From contig CAVSSS010000013.1 of assembly GCA_963730555.1 (NCBI GenBank), forward strand, positions 62,001-126,000: a DNA stretch of 64,000 nt, given 5' to 3'. The stretch's first letter is position 1. Every line of letters starts with the position of its first letter. Position numbers and translations under genes: made by a program. Under the pieces are notes generated by a model. The model searched no databases. It had not been told where the DNA came from and saw only the letters and a list, made by a program, of their open reading frames with translations. The stretch comes from Roseiarcus sp963730555. Its GTDB lineage: Bacteria; Pseudomonadota; Alphaproteobacteria; Rhizobiales; Beijerinckiaceae. This document shows positions 24,945-34,667 of the stretch, in pieces.

Positions 24945-25697
24945 ATGTCCTCTCAGCCTTTGGCCGGCCGCGTGGCTGTCGTAACCGGCGGGACCGGAGG
25001 AATTGGCGCCGCGACCTGCAAGGCGCTCGCGCAAGCGGGCGCCGCCGTGATCGTCGGGTACAATTCCGCCAGCGAGAAGGCGGAAGCGATGCTAGGCGTG
25101 TTGTCCGGCAAGGGGCATATGGCGTTGCGCATGCCGGTGACGGACAGCGCCGCGCTTAAGGATGCGATCGCGGCGGTCGACGACCGGCATGCCCGCCTCG
25201 ACCTTCTCGTCAACTCGGCCGGGATCACGCTGTTCGTGCCGCATGGCGATCTCGATGCGCTCGACGATGCGCTCATCAGCCGCATCCTGGACGTCAACGT
25301 GCGCGGCGTGATCGCGAGCGTGAGAGCGGCTCTGCCGCTGATGCGGCGAAGCGGAGGCGGCGCAATCGTCAACATCTCCTCGATCGCCGGCGTTACTGCG
25401 ATGGGGAGCAACATCGCCTATTGCGCCTCCAAGGCCGCGGTGGACAACCTGACCAAATCGCTCGCTCGCGCACTCGCGCCGGACATCCGGGTCGTTTCGG
25501 TCTCGCCGGGACTTGTCGACACCGAGTTCGTGCGTGGGCTCGATCAAAGCTGGCGGGACGAGCAAGCTGGACGCACGCCGCTACGCAGGCTGGCCGACCC
25601 CGAGGAGGTCGCTCGCGCCGTGCTCGCGGTGGGGACGAGTTTGACGTTCATGACCGGGGCGATTCTGCCAGTGGACGGCGGCCGGCCTCTGGCCTGA
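24945..25697 (+). CDS. SDR family NAD(P)-dependent oxidoreductase
   Basis: A 250-residue classical short-chain dehydrogenase. It has the cofactor motif VVTGGTGGIGAAT (residues 12-24), LVNSAGI, the catalytic Ser in IVNISSIAGVTAMG, YCASKAAV (the YxxxK pair) and the C-terminal TGAILPVDGG. VVSVSPGLVDTEF follows the active site. It is the last gene of the LacI-controlled locus, 10 bp after the 3HCDH-like gene, and is probably one of the alcohol/ketone oxidation steps of that pathway. Its N-terminal similarity to FabG-type enzymes does not define the substrate. Confidence 0.88.
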   Translation: MSSQPLAGRVAVVTGGTGGIGAATCKALAQAGAAVIVGYNSASEKAEAMLGVLSGKGHMALRMPVTDSAALKDAIAAVDDRHARLDLLVNSAGITLFVPHGDLDALDDALISRILDVNVRGVIASVRAALPLMRRSGGGAIVNISSIAGVTAMGSNIAYCASKAAVDNLTKSLARALAPDIRVVSVSPGLVDTEFVRGLDQSWRDEQAGRTPLRRLADPEEVARAVLAVGTSLTFMTGAILPVDGGRPLA

Positions 25698-25891
25698 TCC
25701 CAATCGAAGCGCTCTCCGGTGGGCTCCTGCGCCCGAGAATTCCGGATTTCGCTCTGCAGGCGCAGAGTCAGCAAACCTAAGCCACGGATTTGCTGCGCTT
25801 CCTCCATTTTGACGAGACCTAAACTTCGCTTTGCTATAACAGACCCCGACTTTTCCCGCGACCGCTCGAGGGGTCGCGCTGAGGATCGTTG

Positions 25892-26980
25892 ATGGTGTGG
25901 TTCGTCCTGGCAGGAATGGCGGCTTGCGTGGTCCTGGCCGCGCTTTGGCCGTTGCTTCGCCCGTCGCCGCCCATGAAAGCGGACCCCGCGGCGAACGAAG
26001 CCGCGTTCTATAAGGCCCAACTCGAGGAAATCCGGCGCGACGTCGAGCGTGGCCTCCTGCCGCAAGGGGAGGCGGAGGGCGCCCGCGCCGAGGCCGCGCG
26101 CCGGCTGATCGCGGCGTCTGACGCCTCCGAAGCGCCTTTGCCCGCCCGGCGCACTCGCCTCGCTGCGGCGGCGCTGATCGCCATCGGGCTGCCGGCCATC
26201 GCCTTTCCGCTCTATGCGCGGCTCGGCCAGCCCATGATGCCCGATGAGCCGCTGGCGAGCCGCAAGGTCGCGCCGCAGTCGAATGGCGAGATCGAGGCGG
26301 CGGTGGCGGCGGTCGAGGCGCGGCTCACCGCCAAGCCCGATGACGGCAAAGGCTGGGCGGTGATCGCGCCGGTCTACATGCGGCTTGAGCGCTATTCGGA
26401 CGCCGCGCACGCCTATGCCGAGGCGCTGCGCATTCTCGGCGAAGACCCCTTGCGGCGCTCCGCTTACGGCGAGGCTCTGGTCGCGGCCGCCGGGGGCGTG
26501 GTCACGGACGAAGCCCGCCAGGCGTTCGACCGGGCGCTCGCCGAGCAGCCCGGCCAGCCGCAGGCGCGCTATTACGTCGCGCTCGCCGCCGAACAGGACG
26601 GGAAGAAAGCGGACGCTATTCGCGATTACGAGCAGCTCGCCGCCGATTCGCCGCCCGACGCCCCTTGGCGGGGTCTGGTGAACGCGCGCCTCGCGGCGCT
26701 CGAGGGCGCGCCCGCGCCTGCAACGGACGCCGCCGCCATTCCCGAGGCGCAACGGCCGATGATCGAGGGCATGGTGTCGAAACTCGCGACGCGGCTCGCC
26801 AGCAGTGGCGGCGGCGTCGACGAATGGTCGCGCCTTATTCGCGCCTATACCGTGCTGCATGAGGCCGACAAGGCCAAGGCGGCGCTCGCCAGCGCGCGCA
26901 AGGCGCTCGCGCCCGACGCCAACGCGGTCGCGAGCCTCGATGCGCTGGCGCGCGACCTCGGCCTCGGAGACGCCAATTGA
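25892..26980 (+). CDS. ccmI: cytochrome c maturation protein CcmI (CycH)
   Basis: A 362-residue protein with an N-terminal helix (VWFVLAGMAACVVLAALWPLL), a short basic loop with a Leu/Arg-rich coil (AQLEEIRRDVERGLLPQGE), a second helix (LAAAALIAIGLPAIAFPLYARLG), and a periplasmic domain of TPR-like repeats (GWAVIAPVYMRLERYSDAAHAYAEAL and similar). This is the CcmI topology; it chaperones apocytochrome c to the heme ligation complex. The start ATG 25892 follows CTGAGGATCGTTG; a TTG just before it is possible. The stop overlaps ccmE. It opens the ccmI-E-F-H operon. Confidence 0.9.
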   Translation: MVWFVLAGMAACVVLAALWPLLRPSPPMKADPAANEAAFYKAQLEEIRRDVERGLLPQGEAEGARAEAARRLIAASDASEAPLPARRTRLAAAALIAIGLPAIAFPLYARLGQPMMPDEPLASRKVAPQSNGEIEAAVAAVEARLTAKPDDGKGWAVIAPVYMRLERYSDAAHAYAEALRILGEDPLRRSAYGEALVAAAGGVVTDEARQAFDRALAEQPGQPQARYYVALAAEQDGKKADAIRDYEQLAADSPPDAPWRGLVNARLAALEGAPAPATDAAAIPEAQRPMIEGMVSKLATRLASSGGGVDEWSRLIRAYTVLHEADKAKAALASARKALAPDANAVASLDALARDLGLGDAN

Positions 26981-27429
26981 CCCGTCGCGGCCGCCGCCTT
27001 GCACTGATTGCCGCCGCCCTCGCGGTCGTCGGCGCAGCGGCTGGCATTTCGCTTTACGCGCTGAGCGACAGCATCGTGTTCTTCCTGAGCCCCTCCGAGG
27101 TCGTCCAGAAATCCGTTGCCCCCGGCGCGCGGCTGCGTATCGGCGGTCTGGTGAAGACGGGCTCGCTCGTGAAATCGGCGGACCAGAACGTGGCGTTCGT
27201 CCTGACCGACGGCGCGCATGATCTCAAAGTCGCCTATCAGGGCCTCTTGCCGGACTTGTTCCGCGAGGGCCAGGGCGTGGTCGCCGAAGGCGTGCTCGAG
27301 GGGCCGGGACAGATGCGCGCCGACACAATCCTCGCCAAGCATGACGAGCGCTACATGCCACGCGAGGTCGTCGACGCGCTCAAGAAACAGGGGCGTTGGC
27401 AGGAAGGAACGACGGCGGCCACGCAATGA
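26977..27429 (+). CDS. ccmE: cytochrome c maturation heme chaperone CcmE
   Basis: A 150-residue protein with one N-terminal helix (LALIAAALAVVGAAAGISLYAL) and an OB-fold periplasmic domain (GARLRIGGLVKTGSL, FVLTDGAHDLKVAYQGLLPDLFREGQGVVAEG). The heme-attaching His is in LAKHDERYMP (about residue 128), the invariant CcmE motif. The start is TTG 26977, overlapping the ccmI stop (TTGA), and the stop overlaps the ccmF start (ATGA), which indicates tight translational coupling. Confidence 0.93.
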   Translation: MTRRGRRLALIAAALAVVGAAAGISLYALSDSIVFFLSPSEVVQKSVAPGARLRIGGLVKTGSLVKSADQNVAFVLTDGAHDLKVAYQGLLPDLFREGQGVVAEGVLEGPGQMRADTILAKHDERYMPREVVDALKKQGRWQEGTTAATQ

Positions 27430-29411
27430 TTGTCGAGATCGGCCATTTCGCCCTCGTGCTCGCGCTCGCGGCTGCGCTCGCCCAGACGATCGTCCCGTTC
27501 TGGGGCGCGCGTATTGGCGACATCGGACTCATGACCGTCGGGCGCAACGCGGCGCTGCTCCAACTCGCGCTGATCGCGGTCGCCTTCGCCGCGCTCGTCA
27601 ATGCGCACCTGACTTCGGACTTTTCCGTTCTCAACGTCGCGGAGAACTCGAACGTGGCGATGCCCGCGATCTACAAGGTCTCCGGCGTCTGGGGAAACCA
27701 CGAAGGCTCGATGTTGCTGTGGGTTTTCATTCTCGCGATCTTCGGCGCGCTTGTGGCTTTGTTCGGCCGCGCGCTGCCGGCGAAGCTCCGCGCTGACGCG
27801 CTCGCCGTGCAGGGCCTGATCAGCCTCGCCTTCCTCGCCTTCATTCTCTTGACCTCGAACCCGTTCGAGCGCCTCGCGCCGGCCCCGTTCGAGGGACGCG
27901 ACCTCAATCCGATTCTGCAGGACCCCGGCCTCGCCATCCATCCCCCGATGCTCTATCTCGGCTATGTCGGCTTCTCGATCGTCTATTCGTTCGCCGCCGC
28001 GGCCTTGATCGAAGGCCGGATCGACGCGGCCTGGGCGCGTTTCGTTCGCCCGTTCACGCTCGTCGCATGGAGCTTCCTCACGCTCGGTATCGCCGCCGGC
28101 TCCTTCTGGGCCTATTACACGCTCGGCTGGGGCGGCTTCTGGTTCTGGGATCCGGTTGAGAACGCCTCCCTCATGCCGTGGCTCGCGGGCACGGCCTTCC
28201 TCCATTCGGTCGCGGTGATGGAGAAGCGCGACGCCTTGAAAGTCTGGACGATCTTTCTCGCCATCCTCGCCTTCTCCTTTTCGCTGCTCGGCACCTTTCT
28301 CGTGCGCTCGGGCGTGCTGACCTCGGTGCACGCCTTCGCCAACGATCCGCGGCGCGGCGTCTTCATCCTCGCGATTCTGGCGATGTTCATTTGCGGTTCG
28401 TTCGCCCTGTTCGCGTGGCGCGCGCCGATGCTCAAGCAGGGCGGACTGTTCGCCCCGATCTCGCGCGAGGGCGCGTTGGTCGTCAACAATCTGCTTTTGA
28501 CGACCGCATGCGCGACCGTGCTGTTCGGCACCCTCTATCCGCTCGCGCTCGAGCAACTGACGGGCGAGAAGATCACCGTCGGCGCGCCCTTCTTCAATCT
28601 TACCTGCGGGACGCTCTTGCTCACCGCCTGCTTTGTCGCGCCGTTCGGCTTCTCGCTGGCGTGGAAGCGCGGGGACCTATTAGGCGTCGCGCAGCGGCTT
28701 GCCTTCGCCATCATTGTCGGCGCTGTGACGGCGATCGTTGGCGTGAGCTGGCTCAGCGGCGCGCCGATTTTTGCGCCGCTCGCCATGGGGCTCGCGATCT
28801 TCGTCATCCTCGGCACGCTGATCGAAGTCGTCCTGCGGGCGTGGCGCCCGGGGCTGACGACTGGTGTGGCGATCAAGCGTTCGCTTGGCCTGCCTTTGTC
28901 GTTCTTCGGCGGCGCGCTCGCGCATCTCGGCCTCGGCGTGACGTTGCTCGGCCTTTCGGGTCTCGGCTTCGGCGCCGAGACGATTGCGACGCTGCACAAA
29001 GGCGTGCCCGCTGAGATCGGACCCTATTCGGTGACGCTCAATTCGGTCGGCGAGCGCGTTGGGCCGAACTATAAGGAGACGGTCGCCTCCGTGACCGTGC
29101 GCTCGGGCGACCGAATCGTCGCTGAGATCGAGCCGGCGCGCCGCCAATTCGCAACGCGAGAGGTGAGCACGACCCAGGCGGGCCTGAAGACGCTCAATTT
29201 CGGGCAGGTCTATGTCTCGATCGCCGACCCGGCGCCGGACGGCAGCGTGCCTGCGCGCCTCTACTGGAAGCCGCTGGTCACGCTGATCTGGCTCGGGGGC
29301 GCCGCCATGGCGCTCGGCGGCGCCCTGTCGCTCGCGGATCGGCGGCTACGCTTCGGCGTCGCTGCGAGGGCGAAGGCCAGCGCGCGCTCGCTGCCGCAGC
29401 CGGCAGAGTGA
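27426..29411 (+). CDS. ccmF: heme lyase CcmF
   Basis: A 661-residue polytopic membrane protein, the usual CcmF length. The tryptophan-rich heme-handling WWD-type motif WGGFWFWDPVENASLMPW (about residues 235-252) is intact. Conserved His residues occur in HPPMLYLGYVG and in the AFLHSVAVMEKR segment that follows. The start ATG 27426 lies inside the ccmE stop. It transfers heme from holo-CcmE to the CXXCH cysteines of apocytochromes together with CcmH and CcmI. A repeat element separates it from ccmH. Confidence 0.95.
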   Translation: MIVEIGHFALVLALAAALAQTIVPFWGARIGDIGLMTVGRNAALLQLALIAVAFAALVNAHLTSDFSVLNVAENSNVAMPAIYKVSGVWGNHEGSMLLWVFILAIFGALVALFGRALPAKLRADALAVQGLISLAFLAFILLTSNPFERLAPAPFEGRDLNPILQDPGLAIHPPMLYLGYVGFSIVYSFAAAALIEGRIDAAWARFVRPFTLVAWSFLTLGIAAGSFWAYYTLGWGGFWFWDPVENASLMPWLAGTAFLHSVAVMEKRDALKVWTIFLAILAFSFSLLGTFLVRSGVLTSVHAFANDPRRGVFILAILAMFICGSFALFAWRAPMLKQGGLFAPISREGALVVNNLLLTTACATVLFGTLYPLALEQLTGEKITVGAPFFNLTCGTLLLTACFVAPFGFSLAWKRGDLLGVAQRLAFAIIVGAVTAIVGVSWLSGAPIFAPLAMGLAIFVILGTLIEVVLRAWRPGLTTGVAIKRSLGLPLSFFGGALAHLGLGVTLLGLSGLGFGAETIATLHKGVPAEIGPYSVTLNSVGERVGPNYKETVASVTVRSGDRIVAEIEPARRQFATREVSTTQAGLKTLNFGQVYVSIADPAPDGSVPARLYWKPLVTLIWLGGAAMALGGALSLADRRLRFGVAARAKASARSLPQPAE

Positions 29412-29493
29412 CGCATGCGCTGGCTGCGCCCTAGGCAACCGGCGGTCAGTCCGCGCCGGCGGTCCCCACCCTGGGGAAGGTTTCAAGGCGGGC

Positions 29494-29622
29494 GTCATCG
29501 CGAGGAGCGAAGCGACGCGGCGATCCAGAAGTCGCGAGGCGCTCCAGGTTCCCCTGGATTGCTTCGCCACAGCCCGTCCGGAAGGACGGGCGTCTTTCGA
29601 CGCCCTATCGCTCGCAACGACG
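29494..29622. repeat. dispersed palindromic repeat element between ccmF and ccmH
   Basis: The element is bounded by the inverted ends GTCATCGCGAG (29494-29504) and CTCGCAACGAC (about 29611-29621), with nested inverted copies of GCGATCCAG and CTGGATTGC inside. A further hairpin unit (29571-29605) is nested in the right half. This layout is the common REP/MITE-like repeat of Hyphomicrobiales genomes. The open frame of ccmH continues through it without a stop, reading HREERSDAAIQ. Confidence 0.7.
29571..29605. repeat. double-hairpin repeat unit, copy 1
   Basis: CCCGTC-CGGAAG-GACGGG forms one stem-loop and is followed immediately by a second (GGGCGTCTTTCGACGCCC). The sequence recurs in approximately reverse-complement orientation at 38604-38638, with loop sequences GAAA and CTTCCGG conserved and stem bases changed in a compensating way. 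Confidence 0.6.
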
Positions 29623-29630
29623 ATCGTGGT

Positions 29631-30125
29631 TTGACCCAATCCCGCTTTGGTCTAGCGTCGGGAGGAAGGATTCTCTTCGTCCTTGCGCTCCTCGCCACCC
29701 TCGTCGGCCCCGCGCTCGCCGTGCAGCCGGACGAGGTGATGAAGGACCCGGCGCTCGAGGCGCGCGCTCGGGCGCTCTCGAGCGAATTGCGCTGCCTTGT
29801 CTGCCAGAACGAATTGATCGACGATTCCGAGGCGCCGCTGGCCCGCGACATCCGCATCCTCATCCGCGAGCGCATCGGCAAGGGCGAAAGCAACGACGCC
29901 GTGCGCGACTATCTCGTTTCGCGCTACGGCGATTTCATTCTCTTGAAGCCCCCGTTCAAGCCGGAGACGCTGCTTTTGTGGCTGAGCCCCCTGCTCGTTC
30001 TCGGCCTTGGCGTGGGCGCCGCGCTTTTCGCCCACCGCCGCGCGCCAAGCGTAACGCCGCGTCTGACCGCCGAGGAGGAAGCGCGGCTCGCGGCGCTGAC
30101 CAACAGCGATGCAAGCGGCAGGTGA
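29631..30125 (+). CDS. ccmH: cytochrome c maturation protein CcmH (thioreductase)
   Basis: The protein has a signal peptide or anchor (RILFVLALLATLVGPALA), then the periplasmic thiol motif LRCLVCQNE (CxxC of the CcmH family, RCxxCQ), IRILIRERIGKGES, YGDFILLKPPF, and a C-terminal helix LLLWLSPLLVLGLGVGAALFA. It keeps apocytochrome cysteines reduced for heme ligation. The true start is uncertain: the frame is open back to 29415 through the repeat element, TTG 29631 gives a sensible 164-residue protein, and a strong GGGAGGAAGG at about 29658 has no canonical start codon after it. The repeat insertion may have displaced the original start region. Confidence 0.85.
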   Translation: MTQSRFGLASGGRILFVLALLATLVGPALAVQPDEVMKDPALEARARALSSELRCLVCQNELIDDSEAPLARDIRILIRERIGKGESNDAVRDYLVSRYGDFILLKPPFKPETLLLWLSPLLVLGLGVGAALFAHRRAPSVTPRLTAEEEARLAALTNSDASGR

Positions 30126-30179
30126 CGTCCCGAGGCGTCTCGTCCTGAGGCGCGCCGCTGACGCGGAGCGCCTTGAGAC

Positions 30180-30605
30180 ATGAGCGAGTGGCGTCAGCCA
30201 ATCGCTCTCGCTGCGGCCGTCTTTGTCTCGGCGCTGTCGACTTCGGCGTTGGCGACCTCATGCAGCCGTGAGGTCGTCGCGCAAATCCGATTCACTGGAC
30301 GTCAGGCGTGCTGGGCCTATCGCGGCGCCGCCACCCTGTTCATCGGCAAATTCTCGAACGGGCAGACCATTTCGGCCCAAATGACCGGCGAGGCGACCGA
30401 CTACGATCCACGCAGCGGGGGCGTCGCAACAGTCTCGCGGCCGCGCGATCCGAATGTCGAGGGGCCCGGAGGTTACTTCTATGGCGTACCGGACGGGCCG
30501 GGGGTCATGACCTTTGTCGCGCCGGCGACCGGAACCTATCGCTTCAGTTTCTCGCCTTGCGCAATGTGGGGCGCGCCGGGGGTTGTCAGGATCTGCGCCC
30601 GCTGA
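30180..30605 (+). CDS. small exported protein of unknown function
   Basis: A 141-residue protein with a clear signal peptide (QPIALAAAVFVSALSTSALA, cleavage before TSCSRE). The mature domain has four cysteines (TSCSRE, QACWAYRG, SPCAMWG, RICAR), an even number suited to two disulfides, and a beta-rich composition (TLFIGKFSNGQTISAQMTGEA, GTYRFSFSPC). I do not recognise the family. It starts at ATG 30180, 54 bp after ccmH, and converges with the transglutaminase gene, whose corrected end lies 29 bp away. Confidence 0.6.
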   Translation: MSEWRQPIALAAAVFVSALSTSALATSCSREVVAQIRFTGRQACWAYRGAATLFIGKFSNGQTISAQMTGEATDYDPRSGGVATVSRPRDPNVEGPGGYFYGVPDGPGVMTFVAPATGTYRFSFSPCAMWGAPGVVRICAR

Positions 30606-30634
30606 GCTGTATAGGCTTCGCGTGTCGATGAACG

Positions 30635-31466
30635 TCAAGCGTCGGACAGAATCGCGGCCTGTTCGGAGACCTCGTAGGTCCAGACTCTGGAAGGACTTCA
30701 GGGCATGGGGTCCGAACGAGTTGATGAGCGGGATATCCGCCGCGTCCCGGCCTCGCGCGACAACGATCCTGCCAATCCGCGGGATATTGTTGCGAGGATC
30801 GAAAGTCCACCACGACCCGTCTAGGAACACCTCGATCCAGGCGCTGAAATCCATCGGATCGACCACCGGCACGCCTATGTCGCCAAGGTGGCCATTGACG
30901 TAGCGCGCCGGAATGTTGAGGCAACGGCAAAGCGTGACCGCGAGATGCGCGAAATCGCGGCAGACGCCGATCCGCTCCTCGAACGCCTCGAACGCGGTCC
31001 TCGTTGATCGCGCCTGCTGATAGTCAAACTTAATGTGCTGATGGACGAAATCGCACACAGCCTGCACGCGCCCCCAGCCGGGCGGGATGTTTCCGAACAA
31101 GTCCCAAGCCGCCTGGCTCAGCTTGTCGGTCTCGCAATATCGGCTCCCCATCAGATAGATGAGGCAGGAGTCGGGGAGTTCCGCCACGGGCACTTCACTT
31201 GCGGCAAAGTTCGCAGGGTCGATCTTGCCATCGTCTTCGATCGTAGCGTCGCCCCAAATTGCGAGGTCGCCGGCAGGCGCGACCAGTCTGCGGCAACGAT
31301 TGCCGAACGTGTCGAGATAGGTGGTCGTCGGAACGATCGGCGTCGTAAAGACCTTTTCGGCGACGCGTATATCCGCCTTCCGATCTTCGCTCACGGACAA
31401 GAGGCAAACCATCGGAGTGGGCTGCGCGCAATTGATCGCGATTTCATACCCGTAACGGATCAGCAT
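30635..31466 (-). CDS. transglutaminase-like cysteine peptidase family protein, +1 frameshift near the C-terminus
   Basis: A protein of 276 residues once an extra base at about 30686 is removed. The papain-like core is intact: GVCRDFAHLAVTLCRCLNIPARYVNGHLG has the catalytic Cys (about residue 165) and the following DFSAWIEVFLDGSWWTFDP has the His/Asp region (the usual His position reads as SAW). The corrected ending is FQVWTYEVSEQAAILSDA, a typical finish for this bacterial family, and stops at 30635. As written, the frame instead runs on for about 130 residues to 30258, antisense to the neighbouring gene. Such cytoplasmic transglutaminase-like proteins are often found with alpha-E and ATP-grasp genes; their substrate is unknown. 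A larger related protein is at 38764. Confidence 0.82.
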
Positions 31467-31603
31467 TTGGCGCCAGCTCCTAAGGCGCCTTTCGAGACGC
31501 GACGAAAAGGCCTCCTCATCGCCAACCTCAAAACAGGCGACTCATCGACGGGACCATCAGGGCGACGCCGCGCCGACCGTCGAATTCGGCTTTGCCGACC
31601 GGG

Positions 31604-31969
31604 CTATTTCAGGTTGCCGAGCAGAGCGGCGCAAGCCTGAGACACACCGGAATCAGCAGCCTTGCTGCCCGGCATCACGGCCCAACCGCCCTTTTCGACA
31701 TAGGCCGCCTGTTGCCAGGAGTCGGTCTTTTTTAGCGCCGTCAAGTTCGCAGCAGCGTCGGCGCTGCGTTGGAACTGGTCGACGCAGATCGGCGCGACCG
31801 CGGCGACCACGGCGCTGCTTGCCGTGTTGTCCGCCAGGGTCTTCGCCGAGCTTGCGAGCATCCAACCGCCCCAGCCGAAGCCAATGGCGACAGTCGCGAC
31901 GACGCCGACGGCGGCGCCTTGCAAGAGCCGCTTCAGCGAGTCTCCCTGATACCAAGCTACATTTTGCAT
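31604..31969 (-). CDS. hypothetical single-helix membrane protein
   Basis: A 121-residue protein: a short N-terminal segment (MQNVAWYQGDSLKRLLQ), one membrane helix (GAAVGVVATVAIGFGWGGWML) and a soluble Ala-rich domain with two cysteines (APICVDQF and SQACAALLG). The ending (WAVMPGSKAADSGVSQACAALL) resembles hypothetical proteins I associate with Hyphomicrobiales, but I cannot name a family. It stands alone between the transglutaminase gene and groEL, on the same strand as both. Confidence 0.6.
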   Translation of the reverse strand: MQNVAWYQGDSLKRLLQGAAVGVVATVAIGFGWGGWMLASSAKTLADNTASSAVVAAVAPICVDQFQRSADAAANLTALKKTDSWQQAAYVEKGGWAVMPGSKAADSGVSQACAALLGNLK

Positions 31970-32076
31970 GAGCCTCTCCTCCCGATCGGGGCGGAAGGAT
32001 TCCGCCCCTTCTGAGCATTGGGCGACACGTCGCGTTGGAGCCGTCGCCGAGGCTCGGTCTTCGCTTTATAACGCGG

Positions 32077-33720
<1,644 letters not shown>

Positions 33721-33749
33721 GAGTTGGATCCTTCAATTGGTTGGTTTTT

Positions 33750-34076
33750 TTAGGCGGCCCTCTTGGACGTTGTCTTGGGCGCGCTCGCGCCTTCGATCAC
33801 GCCCATGACGTCGGTCTCCTTCATGATCAGGAGCTCCTCGCCGTCGATCTTCACTTCCGTGCCCGACCACTTGCCGAAGAGGATGCGTTCGCCGGGCTTA
33901 AGCTCGGTCGGGACGAGTTTGCCGTTCTCGTCGCGGGCGCCGGGTCCCACAGCCACGACCTCGCCCTCCTGCGGCTTCTCCTTGACGGTGTCGGGAATGA
34001 TGATGCCGCCCTTCGTCTTGTCTTCAGCCTCGATGCGGCGGACGACGACGCGGTCGTGTAACGGTCGAAATTTCAT
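33750..34076 (-). CDS. groES: co-chaperonin GroES
   Basis: A 108-residue co-chaperonin. It opens MKFRPLHDRVVVRRIEAEDKT, has the mobile loop KGGIIIPDTVKEKPQEGEV (residues 22-40) and the ending VKIDGEELLIMKETDVMGVIE, followed by an unusual basic tail (GASAPKTTSKRAA, about 12 residues longer than typical GroES). It is the first gene of the groESL operon; the CIRCE operator is about 90 bp upstream. Confidence 0.97.
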   Translation of the reverse strand: MKFRPLHDRVVVRRIEAEDKTKGGIIIPDTVKEKPQEGEVVAVGPGARDENGKLVPTELKPGERILFGKWSGTEVKIDGEELLIMKETDVMGVIEGASAPKTTSKRAA

Positions 34077-34167
34077 GGAGTATCGCTTTCAGTCGAGCCG
34101 CTTCGCCGGCCTGGGATCATGCCCTAGCTCTCGGCGGCGATCGACGACATCGCATACATAGCTATCG

Positions 34168-34194
34168 TTAGCACTCATTGCAAGGGAGTGCTAA
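34168..34194. promoter_or_regulatory. CIRCE operator (HrcA binding site) of groESL
   Basis: TTAGCACTC (34168-34176), a 9-bp spacer, and GAGTGCTAA (34186-34194) form the perfect 9-9-9 CIRCE inverted repeat upstream of groES on the minus strand. HrcA binds this element and represses groESL until heat stress. No hrcA gene is in the window. Confidence 0.97.
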
Positions 34195-34250
34195 AGGCGC
34201 TCCGAACGGTCGGGCTCTGCCGGCTCAGGCTTTGGAGAAACGCGCTATGT

Positions 34251-34658
34251 TTAAGCGTGCATCCGCGCGCCTCTGGTGATCTTGTCGACGAGCTTCTTGT
34301 CCTCGCGCAGCGCAAGCCCGACGACGTTCATCGTCTCCGGCGCATATTGCCTGACGGTCGCGCGGTTGGCTGCGTCGTGGCCGGTCGCGAACATGTCCTC
34401 GATATAGAGCGAGAAGCGGATGTGGCGCTCCATGGCGCGCCCATAGATCGTCTTTAGCGTCTCGCGGTCGGCGCTGAGAACGATCGTCGGCTGGATGAGA
34501 AGCGGATTGTAGACGTTGCCGGCCGCGTCCTTGTAAGGCTCGCCGAGAAGGCCAGGATTGGCGCCGACCACGCCGCTCGTCAGAAAGGCCACGACGTTGA
34601 GCTTCTGCCATGTCGCGAGATCCTCGCGCACGACGACCGAGATTTTCGTATCGAACAT
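34251..34658 (-). CDS. DUF2000 family protein
   Basis: A 135-residue protein that opens MFDTKISVVVREDLATWQKLNVVAFLTSGV and continues GLLGEPYKDAAGNVYNPLLIQPTIVLSA, the pattern of DUF2000 proteins (PTH2-like fold). The later segment IYGRAMERHIRFSLYIEDMFATGHDAANR is also well ordered. It is a conserved small cytosolic protein whose activity is not known. It lies 9 bp downstream of the ClC transporter gene on the same strand and is possibly cotranscribed. Confidence 0.78.
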   Translation of the reverse strand: MFDTKISVVVREDLATWQKLNVVAFLTSGVVGANPGLLGEPYKDAAGNVYNPLLIQPTIVLSADRETLKTIYGRAMERHIRFSLYIEDMFATGHDAANRATVRQYAPETMNVVGLALREDKKLVDKITRGARMHA

Positions 34659-34667
34659 CGCTGCTCC

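Noticed and set aside
23219..24946. 575-codon open frame on the minus strand
   Set aside because: Antisense to the MBL and 3HCDH genes, whose motifs are clear on the plus strand despite frameshifts.
30258..30634. C-terminal 130 residues of the transglutaminase frame
   Set aside because: Explained by an extra base at about 30686; the other frame gives a natural ending and stop at 30635.
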